Origin: Platerodrilus igneus | Taxonomy: Eukaryota; Arthropoda; Insecta; Coleoptera; Lycidae | Assembly (NCBI GenBank): GCA_036346225.1 | Contig: JARFIW010000139.1 | Coordinates: 5,332,001 to 5,396,000 of the forward strand | Reading direction: 5' to 3' | Length of the DNA: 64,000 nt | Part shown: positions 11,017 to 21,229 of the stretch, piece after piece | Layout: each line of letters opens with the position of its first letter | How positions within the stretch are numbered: the stretch's first letter is position 1 | Notes under the pieces: generated by a model | Databases searched by the model: none | The model's input: the letters and a program-made list of their open reading frames with translations, nothing else | Told to the model about the DNA's origin: nothing | Program-made: the position numbers and the translations under genes

Positions 11017-11782
11017 CCTCGAAGCGACGTCACCGACCCGGAGACGATGTCAGAGCGTTCGACGAACCGATACCTTGGCGTGCAGACGTCAAGTATCTAG
11101 GGGTGTTCCTTGATTCTCGGCTAACCTGGAAAGCTCACAACGAGTATGCGGCAAACAAGGCCAAGGGTGTTATGGCTCAGCTATACCCCTTGACCAATCG
11201 CCGAAGTAGGCTGAACGCTTCAACTAAGCTTAGGCGCGATAACCAGACCGACGTTTGCATACGCATCAGCGGTGTGGGGTTAACGCAGCGGAAACGCACA
11301 TGCGGAAACTTCAGGTTATCCAGAACAAGGCCCTAAGGGGAGTCTTCGGAGCTCCCTAGTTCGTCAGAAACGCTCAGCTTCACAGAGGGACAAATCTGCA
11401 GACCGTCAAGGAATCTCGAACGCAGAGAGGTTTTACGGATCTCTAGAAGATCACGAAAACCAGCTCATACGCGCTCTGGGCGCGTATGTAGAAGCCGCGA
11501 CGACATAGGCACCCCAGTGCGATGCTCCGGCAATAAAAATTGCTGCGATTCCATCAGACGTCCGAAAGGAATAAACTGAGCAACGCCATGTTATTTCCAA
11601 TCGCGACGGCGGTGAAGGACCTAGTCCAGGTACGCTAGTCACGGGATCCCTATAAACGTCCTTTGACAAGGGATCTCGAGTCCGACACCAAAGTGGTTTT
11701 TAGTGGGTATGTCCTTGCTTCGGCAAGGAAGAGTCCCACACAGCGGATATAAAATCTTTTACCACTATAAAAAAAAAAGAAA
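11017..11782 (+). mobile_element. 5'-truncated Jockey-like LINE with 11-bp TSD
   Basis: The insert is bounded by a perfect 11-base direct repeat (attggtacgca at 11006-11016 and 11783-11793), ends in an A-run with a trailing g, and contains only the 3' end of ORF2. Readable peptide includes VKYLGVFLDSRLTWKAH and, after a frameshift, RNAQLHRGTNLQTVKE, both typical of the region after the reverse transcriptase in Jockey-clade elements. The 3' UTR has the wording gtggtttttagtgggtat followed by tcccacac, seen in this clade. Truncation is the normal result of incomplete target-primed reverse transcription. The apparent start of the open stretch lies inside the TSD and is not a real gene start. Confidence 0.88.
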
Positions 11783-11793
11783 ATTGGTACGCA

Positions 11794-12078
11794 TAGACAA
11801 ACAAGTAGATATTTACCTTTAATAGGATGACCTTGGCTCATGTTTTAGTTTCTTCCCACTGGCAAGAGACGCCCTAGTCAATATAATTCTATCATGATGG
11901 TACAATATTTATTTTAAATTTCTGTTTTCCGTATGTCTTATTTGGATGCAATTATTATAATGTTCATAACATTGATGCAGTTACTGTTTTTATTAAATAA
12001 ATTTGTCGACAGACTAAAATTACAAAATAAAGCATAGATGAGATTGATCATTGGTAGTGAAAATGTAATAATTTCATT
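11794..12078. other. no feature seen
   Basis: Non-coding AT-rich sequence between the LINE fragment and the possible 5S rRNA 5' part. I see nothing recognisable. Confidence 0.4.
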
Positions 12079-12123
12079 AAACAATTCGGTAGAATGTTGT
12101 AAGCTTCAGCGCTCATCCGATCA
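12079..12123 (+). pseudogene. possible 5' part of a split, diverged 5S rRNA sequence
   Basis: The 13 bases gctcatccgatca at 12111-12123 match the ctcgtccgatca word of 5S rRNA and are repeated at 17026-17038 as the TSD of the LINE. Going upstream, spacing is kept without gaps against an insect 5S consensus (tgttg, then cttcagcg before the word), but identity is only moderate. It could be a diverged 5S gene half, or the LINE may have hit a truncated 5S-like sequence. Confidence 0.45.
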
Positions 12124-12343
12124 TCAGTCGCATTCGAGATACCAATAGTGTATGACGTGCCTCAGGTCTCCGCGTCGAATTCGCGATAACTTTTAGTAGT
12201 ATTAGTTCGCATAATAAACAACCATTAGTTATAATTTTTAGTGTATATCAGTAGTCCATAATGTAGTGCAGTTATAATTATAGTTGTAAGTTAATTAGTG
12301 AAAACCAGTGCATAGACAATAACAACCTGCAGCCACTAACTTT

Positions 12344-14080
12344 ATGAAAACCGGCAGAAAACACAAAATCCACGGAGCAATAAATCGTAAGATAAAACAC
12401 AATGACAAATCAGAACTCAATAGTGATATAAGAAAAATAAAAAATATTATTGCTCCAAATAACAAACTAATTAGTGAAACCGTTGAACAAGTAACAACCA
12501 AATCCTTGAATTCGCTAAATACCATTGTGTTCAAAGCTTTAAACAAAAAGCTACAAGATAAAAATTATACGGAAGTGAAAACAGTAGTGGATCACTCTAA
12601 GGAAAATGTAATTACTGAGAATGCTACAAATACAAATGTGCAAGTCATTATCACGCAAAATTCCGACAGAGAAACGGAAATGCAGGTAGATCCCAAGGGT
12701 AACCATCCTCAGAAAGAATGTGAGAATGCCCTGTGTAAAGTCACGGACGCAAAGGTGAATGATTCTTCAACTATGAATAGCACCACCGAAATAAATTCCA
12801 CTTTTATGAACAATTTTAAATCAAAAGGTAATACAAGCAGTGAAATTGACTATGAAGGTTTTAGTAAACCTAAAAAATATGCAAAATCTAAAAACAATCC
12901 AAGTAAAATAGAAATAATATCTGGTAATCGATACGAACTTTTAAATACACAGAAATCTCAAGATGAACCGGATAAAAACATGGACTATAGTTCAGAAAGT
13001 GAAAGTGATAGCGTTAGTAACTTTGATAGAACTGAAATACGAAGTAAACCGCGCAGTGCTAAACCGCCGCCTCCAATAGTAATACATGGTAAAGCCATAA
13101 ACCATAAACAACTTGTAACTAATTTAAATAACAGGTTACATAAGGGATTTATGATAAAATACTCCTCGAATAATACAAATATTCTCATAAAAGACAGAGA
13201 AGAGCGCAAAGCATTTATAAAATATATGGAGACCGAAAACGCTAAATTCCACACATTTGCCGACTCGGACGAGAAATCGCACGCGTTCGTGTTACGCGGA
13301 TTAACAAGTGACGTCGAACCTGAAGAAATTGAGCAAGAATTAATACATAAGAATATATCTGTAACAAACTGTTACAAAATGAAAACCAAATTTACACCAC
13401 TGTTTCTAGTAATTACAACAAACGACATCACACTTAAAAAGTTGCAAACAGAAATTAAAAATGTCGTATACACAAGGATTTCGTGGGAACTACAACATAA
13501 CAAAAAATGCATCACCCAGTGCAGAAGATGCCAGCAATGGTCTCACGCTACAGGGAACTGCAGAGGGACCATACGTTGCGTCAAATGCGCGGCGGAACAT
13601 TGGACGTATACCTGCACCAAAACTAGAGATACACCTGCAAAGTGCGCAAATTGCAACGGACCCCATCCAGCTAGCAGCGAGGAATGTCCAGAATACATTA
13701 AAATAATTAAAAAAGTAACAGAAAAAGTAGTTAAGACAACACCTACATTTAACCAAACAAATAATAAACAAATAACTCCAGATATCAGAAGTAGAGTGCA
13801 ATTTCCAAATATCTCAACCAACGTAAACCCGTGGAAAACACAAAACTATTCCCTACCTCAACAGCAGACACCGGGAAAAGCAACAACTAATTCAGACAGC
13901 ACAGAAGAGTTCCAAGAACTAATTAAAGAGCTGGGAGAGTTAAACAAACTAATTAATGTCAAAGGCATGCTAAAAGCCGTCAAAGATTTAAATGCTATTT
14001 TAAAAAACTGCAACACACCAATTGAAAAATTCACGGCATTCAACAACTTTGCAATAAATATAAATCAATATGGATTATAA
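12344..14080 (+). CDS. LINE ORF1 protein (gag-like, zinc knuckles), Jockey-like
   Basis: A 578-codon open frame. The N-terminal 250 residues are Lys/Asn/Ser-rich and low in complexity. A PRE_C2HC-type domain ('associated with zinc fingers') follows at about residues 300-390, around FVLRGLTSDVEPEEIEQEL. Three CCHC-type knuckles come next at about 390-450: CRRCQQWSHATGNC, CVKCAAEHWTYTC and CANCNGPHPASSEEC. This is the standard layout of Jockey-clade ORF1 proteins, which bind the element RNA and form the retrotransposition particle. ATG 12344 is the first in-frame Met and follows about 220 bases of 5' UTR. The stop overlaps the ORF2 start by 11 bases, so ORF2 is probably expressed by reinitiation or a frameshift. 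No break is seen, unlike ORF2. Confidence 0.9.
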   Translation: MKTGRKHKIHGAINRKIKHNDKSELNSDIRKIKNIIAPNNKLISETVEQVTTKSLNSLNTIVFKALNKKLQDKNYTEVKTVVDHSKENVITENATNTNVQVIITQNSDRETEMQVDPKGNHPQKECENALCKVTDAKVNDSSTMNSTTEINSTFMNNFKSKGNTSSEIDYEGFSKPKKYAKSKNNPSKIEIISGNRYELLNTQKSQDEPDKNMDYSSESESDSVSNFDRTEIRSKPRSAKPPPPIVIHGKAINHKQLVTNLNNRLHKGFMIKYSSNNTNILIKDREERKAFIKYMETENAKFHTFADSDEKSHAFVLRGLTSDVEPEEIEQELIHKNISVTNCYKMKTKFTPLFLVITTNDITLKKLQTEIKNVVYTRISWELQHNKKCITQCRRCQQWSHATGNCRGTIRCVKCAAEHWTYTCTKTRDTPAKCANCNGPHPASSEECPEYIKIIKKVTEKVVKTTPTFNQTNNKQITPDIRSRVQFPNISTNVNPWKTQNYSLPQQQTPGKATTNSDSTEEFQELIKELGELNKLINVKGMLKAVKDLNAILKNCNTPIEKFTAFNNFAININQYGL

Positions 14081-16755
14081 AGCCAAAATCATTACCTGGA
14101 ATGCAGACGGACTGTTGGGTAAACTAGGGCAGTTAATACACTTTATAAAAACAAACAATATAGACATTGCACTCCTAAATGAAACAAAATTAAAAAACTC
14201 GCAAAATGTAAAAATAAGAGGATACACCATCCTCCGTAAAGATAGCATTAATAACACAGGACAAGGATGCGTAGCCATAGTGATTAAAAATAGTGTACCC
14301 TATTGTGAAGTGGACATACCTCAAAGCAGCATACAAACATTAGGTATTAGACTGGTAAATAACACATCCTTAATCTGTGCCTATAACTCCCCCCAGAACA
14401 ATTTTAGTGACATAGATCTTATAAACATAACTAGTGTAAGTAACAAAGTAGTGTTAGTTGGTGACCTTAATGCAAGACACTATACGTGGAACTGTCACAG
14501 AAACAATCGTAGCGGACTCACCCTACGGGAATTTGTAAATAGAAACACTTTAGAAATAGTATATCCGGACACTCCCACACTATACCCATGGAATGGCACC
14601 ACCCCCACAACAATAGATATCCTGGTAATCAAAAACATTAACTACACAATTACACCAGAATCACTCCCAGAACTTTGCTCGGATCACAATCCAGTTCTCT
14701 TCAAAATAAATATACAATCACCGCCAAATTCATTTATAACGATAAGATCATATAAGCACACCAACTGGAAACGATTTAGGGAAACGCTAGACGTTTATAT
14801 CCAGCTAACCACCATTTATGAAACTCCTGCAGAGCTAGACGCTAAAGTGGATCAATTCACACAACTGATACAGAAAACTGTTCAAAAGCACACCAAAATA
14901 ATTAAAATCAACCCAACCAAAGACGATATCTCAGAAGAAATAAAAGACACAATAAAAATTAGAAATAGGATTAGGAAACGCTGGCAGCAGACAGCAGATC
15001 CACTAATAAAAGAACAACTTAAAAGTTATAACACCATAATAAAAACACAAATCAAAGACCACAGAAATAAAGTATGGGCAGAAAACTCAAGCACTAAATC
15101 CACATGATAGTTCGCTTTGGAAAATTACAAAGCCCTTAAAAATCATACGAACCTATTCCACCATTAAAAATCAATAATCAAAATATATCACTGACAAGGA
15201 AAAGGCTAATATTCTTGCAAACCAATTCGAAAGCGTCCACATCTCAACTCCCGACGAAGCACAACACACAAGAATACACAACTAAGTGAACAAATTTCTA
15301 TTAGAGATCGATGCACTACAAGAAGAAGAAATTGCAGACCTCATTACAACCCCGCAGGAAGTCGCTACATTAATCAAAACACTGTCAAAAAATAAGGCAC
15401 CAGGAGAGGATAACATACAAAATATTGTAATCAAAAACCTGTCCAAAAAGGCTATTCAACAAATAGTATATATCATAAATGGAATGTTTAAACTGCGATA
15501 TTTCCCTCAAAAATGGAAATCAGCAACAGTTATCCCTATACCAAAACCAGGCAAAAACAGACAAGACCCAACTGCATATCGTCCAATTAGCTTATTATCA
15601 ACCTTGGCAAAACTAGGTGAGAAAATAATACTACAAAGACTAAACACAGCAGAAGAACAACTCAACATTACTCAAGATTGCCAATTTGGATTCAAGAAAG
15701 GACACAGTACAACGCAACAACTAGTAAGAATCACAACTGACATTATTAACAATTTCAACAAGAACAAGGTGACGACTATGACACTACTGGACATACAAAA
15801 GCGTTTGACAAGGTATGGATTCCGGAATAATTTTTAAACTAATAAAACTAAGATTTCCAAAACCCCTTATCAAACTAACACATTCATACCTTACAAATCG
15901 AAAATTCACCGTCAAAGTAAACACAGCACTTTCAGACATTAAAACAATTAACGCCGGAGTCCCACAGGGCTCCATACTTGGTCCAAAAATATTCAATATT
16001 TACACGCAAGACATTCCAGAATTCACTCGGACTACAACGGCACTATACGCAGATGACACTGCTATATACGCACACTCTGACATTGCAATAGTAAGTTCAC
16101 AACAAGTACAGTTTCACTTAGACATTCTACAAAATATTATAAAACCTGGAAAATAGCAGTAAACCCTGAAAAGACAGAAGTTATCACATTCGCTAGAAAA
16201 TTCAAAACACCAAAACATTCAAACCAATAAAATAAACAATACAGATATACAGGACACAGATACAGTTAAATACCTAGGCGTACATCTAGACAAAAGACTT
16301 AATTACAAACATCACATTAAACAGACTATTAGAAAAGGCTATGCAAGTACTAAGGCATTATACCCCCTGCTTTCAAATAATAGCAAAATGTCCCAAAAGA
16401 ATAAAAATTGGTGTATACGGCAATAATTAGACCGATCATAACCTACGCCGCACCGGTATGGTGCAACATCTCACAAACGGCACTTTTACCAATGCAGAGA
16501 TTTCAAAATAAATGCCTACGCCTAATTACCGGACGGGACAGGTACACAAGAATACGAGATCTACACGAACTCGCAAAAATTGAAACACTAAGAACTTACA
16601 TTGACAAGATAGCACAAAAATTCTATAGCACAAAACTTCACAATAATAAACTCCTAGAAAACATAACCTTAACTAGACAACACAACACACAATACCATAT
16701 CAAGCACAAACTGCCATATCAAAACCTACCAATATTTAGCGAGCAAGTAACATAG
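14070..16755 (+). pseudogene. LINE ORF2 endonuclease-reverse transcriptase, broken
   Basis: From ATG 14070 the first 345 codons encode an intact APE-type endonuclease: ITWNADGLLGK, LLNETKL, LVGDLNARH and LCSDHNPVLF cover the Asn, Glu, Asp and Asp-His catalytic positions. Two stops at 15105-15110 end this frame. The reverse transcriptase then continues in other frames: NKAPGEDNIQN, AYRPISLLSTLAK, QFGFKKGHST and GVPQGSILGP. The catalytic box ALYADDTAIY is intact near 16050. A frameshift falls exactly at the LLDIxKAFDKVW motif (about 15795), and another follows 16156. The C-terminal part (VYTAIIRPIITYAAPVW) lies at 16408-16755. The enzyme would nick target DNA and copy the element RNA in place. 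Confidence 0.88.
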
Positions 16756-17025
16756 GCAACAAGCCCAAACCATCTAAATGTAGGTTTTTCACTCATCGAG
16801 TTTTCCTGCAAAAACAACTCACATATCAAAAACAAACAACTGAGAACAGCCACTGTATAGCAACATTAGTAAAGAAGAACAAACAAATACGCAGAAAAGG
16901 ATGTGAAGCCACAAAGGCACGAACAACCTGAAAGACTACACCCTAACGTATATTTATGTTATATTGTTATATCTGTAAATATTAGGTCCTTAAGAAGCTT
17001 TAATAAACTTGTTTTGTTGTTGTTT

Positions 17026-17108
17026 GCTCATCCGATCACTGAAGTTAAGCAACGTTCGTGGTCAGTACTTGGATGGGTGACCGCTTGAAAAACGCCTGCG
17101 TGTTGGAC
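17026..17108 (+). pseudogene. 3' part of a 5S rRNA gene, separated from its 5' part by a LINE
   Basis: Corresponds to about nucleotides 33-120 of 5S rRNA. It keeps the internal promoter words gaagttaagcaacg (A-box region) and agtacttggatgggtgacc (C box). The 3' end has diverged (gcgtgttggac for gcgtgccgttggc) and is followed by a T-run terminator. As it stands the 5' third is 4.9 kb away, beyond the LINE, so no normal 5S RNA can be made. 5S rRNA is the small RNA of the large ribosomal subunit, transcribed by RNA polymerase III. The alternative is a 5S-derived SINE, but no SINE body or tail follows. Confidence 0.85.
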
Positions 17109-17116
17109 TTTTTTTT
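17109..17116 (+). terminator. RNA polymerase III T-run after 5S sequence
   Basis: Eight consecutive T directly after the 5S 3' end, the usual Pol III stop signal. It supports the reading that this was a gene rather than a random 5S fragment. Confidence 0.7.
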
Positions 17117-17133
17117 GTTTTCATTGTATAATA

Positions 17134-18444
17134 CAGTATTGCCCGAAATAAACAGTACTGAAATTGTAATTGTTTTGTATATTTAAAAAATACATATTAT
17201 TGACACTTTATTATATGTTCTAAATGTGCACCTCCTCGTTCGAGACAGACTTCATAACGATGTTCTAAGTTTCTGGTCATGTTATTGAATAAGGGTTGTC
17301 TCAGGGCTGCGAAGAAGACTCTAACGGCATCCTTTAATTCATCGATGGTTTGTGGTGCCCGTTTGAAAACGGCATTTTTAGCCATGCCCCAAATGTATGC
17401 GTCTGGAGGTGTGAGGTCTGGAGAATGTGAAGAATAAGGGAAGTCAGTAAATCGTGATATGAATTTGCTTGGAAAATGTTCTTGAAGAAATTGACGAATT
17501 GCGGCAGCAGTATGGCAAGTTGCCCCGTCCTGCTGAAAAAATTGGTTTCGAAATGCCAAGTTACGTGCACGATAGAATTGACGTAGATCAGGGATAAATC
17601 GTGTTAAAATTTGTCTGTACCTCTGTTGATTAAGTGTGACTTGCCTACCATTCTCTTCGATAAAGTACGGACCAATGATTCCGTGTCCGAAACAGCACAC
17701 CAGACACTCACTTTTTCACTATGTAAAGGAACCTCTTGAACCTCATCGGGTCTGGCAAAGCCCAGAAATCGATTTGTGCGACGATTCACATAGCCTGACA
17801 AGTGAAAATGTGCTTCGCCTGAAAACCAAACATTTTTCAAAAATTCAGGATTTTCATACTGTAACGCGAGAATTCTGGCGCAATATTCCACTCTACTGCG
17901 ATAATCCCGAGGATGTAGTTGTTGATGTACCTGAATCACATACGAAAATGTACCCAGCTCCTTCAGGATTCTTTGAAAGGAAGTTCTTTTAAATCAAGTT
18001 GTAACGCTGTCCTTGCCTGGCTGACTTTCGGATTTTCTAAGATTTGCTCAAAACACGTTCATGGTTATAGTTGTTGTTAACTGTCCTGGGACGCCCTGAG
18101 TTTCCTTTTCGTTGGCACAATACACTACCTGTATTTTAAACTTTTCAATAACCTTCAAAATTACAGCATTACTTGGAGAACGTTTATTAAACCTTTGTGT
18201 GAATTGATCAGACACGTATAGCAAACTTGCACCATTACGTCGGCCGATTCCGTATGAACGAAAATAATGCTCTACCATAAACACGTTCTCCTCTGTACTT
18301 AACACCATTTTTAACAATTAGGCCCTACTAATTACTTGTTTGAGGTTTACTTGACAGGTCTATACTAGCTAACTTGAGTGTGGCAGCGCACGCATAAAAA
18401 CACCGCCAACTTAGTTTCAGTACTGTTTATTTCGGGCAATACTG
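17134..18444 (-). mobile_element. Tc1/mariner element 3 (DD41D), short inverted repeats
   Basis: A 1.3-kb element between TA duplications (17132-17133, 18445-18446) with near-perfect 28-30-base inverted ends starting cagtattgcccgaaataaac. It encodes one transposase relic on the minus strand. In contrast to elements 2 and 4 its inverted repeats are short, as in classical mariners. Confidence 0.9.
17197..18308 (-). pseudogene. DD41D Tc1/mariner transposase, broken
   Basis: Begins MVLSTEENVFMVEHYF, an N-terminal helix-turn-helix of the DUF4817 kind, and is carried on through at least two frameshifts. The middle block has NVWFSGEAHFHLSGYVN, in which the first catalytic Asp (usual FSDEAHF) is Gly. 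The C-terminal block is long and clean: FFQQDGATCHTAAAIRQFL with the second Asp and SPDLTPPDAYIWG with the third, 41 residues apart. It ends at 17197. Loss of the first Asp and the frameshifts make it dead. Its protein is closer in style (HFHLSGYVN) to element 5 than to elements 1, 2 and 4. Confidence 0.87.
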
Positions 18445-18446
18445 TA

Positions 18447-19390
18447 GTTTCTTCCCTGACGCAGGGATGGCGCTTATACGTCTAAGAATCTTACCATTGA
18501 GTTCTTCATCTACTTGTTTTTGTCTATGTTGGTACGTAAAGAAATACGTTAATTTATTTTAATCTGGCATAAAACCATTGATCATTAAGCGTTTTCTTCT
18601 TATAAATGCAATTTAAGTATCTGTTACGATTGGTCGTTTGGGTACCATATGGTTCCACTTTCTGGTTCCCAAGAGTTACTAAAGAATCGTACAGCGGGGA
18701 TGGGTTTACTGGTATAGTCGAAACAATGAAACAAGCACTTGGTAGGAATGAAGTTGAAAATTTAATACCAAATAAAAATTCCGATTCGGAAGTTTCCGTA
18801 ATGAAGCATGGTTGCCAATAATATTTTATTTTCATAGAGGTTTCTAAATTGGCGTCCTCAGTTAAAATAAAACTCATTTTCATAAATTGGGTTACCTAAA
18901 TTGATCTGAATAGAAACGCACAATAATTGCAATATAAACTATTTACGGCAGCTGCATTGAAATCTTACTCCGTACGATAACTTTGGCAACCGTGCTTTAC
19001 GAAAAAATTAACATTTTGCTTGTTAACAAAGGTTAGCCTGGTAAGTGTAAAGTTCAAAACATACGGACACATACTCTTCTCTGTCGTTTTCCCACATGAA
19101 CGTGTTCACGTGTGTCTGTATTTAAAACACGTATAAATCGTATTACTATCTTTATCATATATATTAGTTAAGCTTTTAAATAATCTCAAACGTATGTTTG
19201 AATTGAGTTAGGCATCTATGACGTAGACTTCTTTTGTGGTTTTTACTATATAGTAGAATTTATTTAAGAAAAGCTTGTACGTCATTTGCCACATACGCAA
19301 ACCTTGAAAGTCAGTGGCGAAGCGGATTTAATAATTTTTAGGGTTCCCACAGACTAGTATGGGCGTTTGTTATTCACGAGCGTCTCGCGG
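18447..19390. other. no gene recognised
   Basis: About 0.9 kb. Open stretches on both strands around 18554-18883 overlap each other and match no family I know. No repeats or tails seen. Confidence 0.4.
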
Positions 19391-19602
19391 CAGTAATGCC
19401 GTGGCTGCAATGATAGGTTAGGTTACTGTTAGAAATAGGTATTATTATTAAAAAACACAAACCACTTAACACGCATATCAGAACAGTCTGCAATAGTTTT
19501 AGAACAACTGTTCTGATATGCGTGTTAAGTGATTTGTGTTTTTTAATAACAATATCTATTTCTAACAGTAATCTAACCTATAACTGCAGCCACGGCATTA
19601 CT
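19391..19602. repeat. foldback (MITE-like) hairpin, arms about 95 bases
   Basis: Left arm 19391-19487 and right arm 19508-19602 are near-perfect inverse complements: cagtaatgccgtggctgc at the outside and cttaacacgcatatcagaac next to the loop. The loop is about 20 bases. Non-coding. It contains the word ggttactgttagaaata, which recurs at the edge of the hairpin at 62052-62160. Confidence 0.88.
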
Positions 19603-19774
19603 GGAGTGAGACGGTCGTAAAATAATTTCCTATGGTTTGATCTCTCTTACACAATTTGTAAGGCATACCGTGGTGGCGCTAGAAACAGCAAGTAGAGGGA
19701 ATGGCGGGAAACGTTTAAATTCAAATTTCCTGAATAGGCGACATTTTTAAATTTGAAAGTAGTACAATTGCAAT
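19603..19774. other. no feature seen
   Basis: AT-rich spacer between two foldbacks with nothing recognisable. Confidence 0.4.
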
Positions 19775-19871
19775 TTAAATAGAACTTAAATCAAATCTTT
19801 ATGTAAAACTATAATTATTAAATGTGAAAATTATGGTTTAAAATAAAGATTTGGTATTAAGCTCTATTTAT
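19775..19871. repeat. second short foldback
   Basis: Inverted arms taaatagaacttaaatcaaatc and, on the complement, taaatagagcttaataccaaatc, separated by about 35 bases that also pair partly. Non-coding, MITE-like. Confidence 0.7.
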
Positions 19872-20597
19872 AATGTTAACCTTTTCAATCACCTTATACT
19901 TACGTTTAGTATCCCTTATATTAGGTGTAAGAAATTCATGGAAAAATGACAAACCAGTTAATTTACTCTTTTAATTAAAATTTCATTCTAAATGTACAAA
20001 ATTAATAAAATTTACGAAAATGTTTAGAACATATAAATCTATTGCGAATTTCTTCTTGCCACAATCCTGATCTACGATTAAATCAGTAATATTTCATTTT
20101 GCATTCAAAAACAACTTACTTTTCAAGATTCCTAGGAAAATAGTACATCCGTTTAACTTCGGGAGAACTTTCACAAACTAGGCAGTAAACCATGATGTTT
20201 ACAATGACAACTAACTGCAACAAAGTTCAGCTTAAGAATAAATACCACCCACAACCTAAGTTAATCGTGGTTTCAGTTGCATAATGAGCATATCAGCACA
20301 CATAAACATGTAATAATCTTATTACAGCTTTAGCTACAGTAAAAACTATTAGAAAATATAAACCGAATATAAAACCACACGTTAATCTGTAAACAAAACT
20401 GACAGATAATATTGGGTGTAGTGTGGCGCTATCGATTTGTCATATGCTGCGCCGTCATGTTCATTCTGGCCTTACGCCCACCGATAGAGAAAGCGAGATA
20501 CATAAAATGATGACAAAAGTGAAATAAAATACCTGTAGTTTGGACAAATTTTCCTATGAAGCGCGCCTCTGAAAGTAACTCTGAACTGTATTTCAAA
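19872..20597. other. no gene recognised
   Basis: AT-rich, no recognisable protein, RNA gene or repeat other than short A/T runs. Confidence 0.4.
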
Positions 20598-20958
20598 TGT
20601 TTACTGATGTATGAACATCATTACAAAAATACGAAAAAAGTTTATCGAAGACTCAAATTACTTACAAATGTTTATTATCGTGTATCTTATATAAGGCCCA
20701 CTTATTGCATTAATAAGCAAGAGATAAGAAAGAAACCTCTATATTATTATTACAATACTTAACTTTGGTAGATATAGATGTCTCTCTTTATTTAAAATTT
20801 CAAACCAGTGTTTTCACAAATAAAAATAAAGATTGTAGCGGCATTCCTAATGATGGTTATTGGTAGGCCGCTAAAATCACAAATATAATAAAAGGGTAAA
20901 CTGCTGTAACGTCATCCTAAAGTTAAAACGGATGAACTATAGCTTTACTACTACATGT
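20598..20958 (+). repeat. dispersed repeat, inverted partner at 56791-57145
   Basis: About 360 bases matching the complement of 56791-57145 at roughly 70-75 percent by eye. Shared words include ttactgatgtatgaacatc, agatatagatgtctctct and aatataataaaag. It lies just beyond the 3' end of the minus-strand THAP/P-like gene. The partner lies in the same relative place and orientation beyond the plus-strand THAP/P-like gene. It may be the 3' non-coding part of those elements, or an independent repeat. Confidence 0.75.
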
Positions 20959-21229
20959 AGGCATTGAACTATATATTGACATAACTGGAAGAGGCTAGAA
21001 GTTTGCATATACTGCGTCAAATGGTCAGGTTATGCAACCGGTCAATCTGGGAGGCGTCTTTCTCTTACATATTGCATTTACTGGAGCTGTAAAGTAATTT
21101 TGAACAATTTTATTGATTATTTTATTATGCTTTATGTTTTAAGCAATTTTCTTATTTATTATCAATACAATAAAATATAATAGTTAAAGGAAAATACATT
21201 TTGACTTTAAAATTCTATATTAACAATTC

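Larger units (their letters stand above)
12124..17025 (+). mobile_element. full-length Jockey-like LINE inserted in 5S rRNA-like DNA
   Basis: A 4.9-kb non-LTR retrotransposon flanked by a perfect 13-base TSD (gctcatccgatca). The 5' end tcagtcgcattcgag resembles starts of Jockey-clade elements, so the copy appears full length. It holds ORF1 (12344-14080), ORF2 (from 14070) and a short 3' UTR ending in a TTG-rich tail (ttgttttgttgttgttt). ORF1 is intact while ORF2 carries frameshifts and stops, so the copy is not autonomous as read. The right TSD leads straight into the 3' part of 5S rRNA. Confidence 0.92.

Noticed and set aside
13461..13821. Second and third open frames over the zinc-knuckle region of LINE ORF1
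   Set aside because: They lie entirely within ORF1 in other frames and lack domain features.
17026..17108. Reading the 5S sequence as a functional 5S rRNA gene
   Set aside because: The first third is 4.9 kb away beyond a LINE, and the 3' stem has diverged.
18554..18883. Overlapping open stretches on both strands after element 3
   Set aside because: They overlap each other, start without context and match nothing I know.
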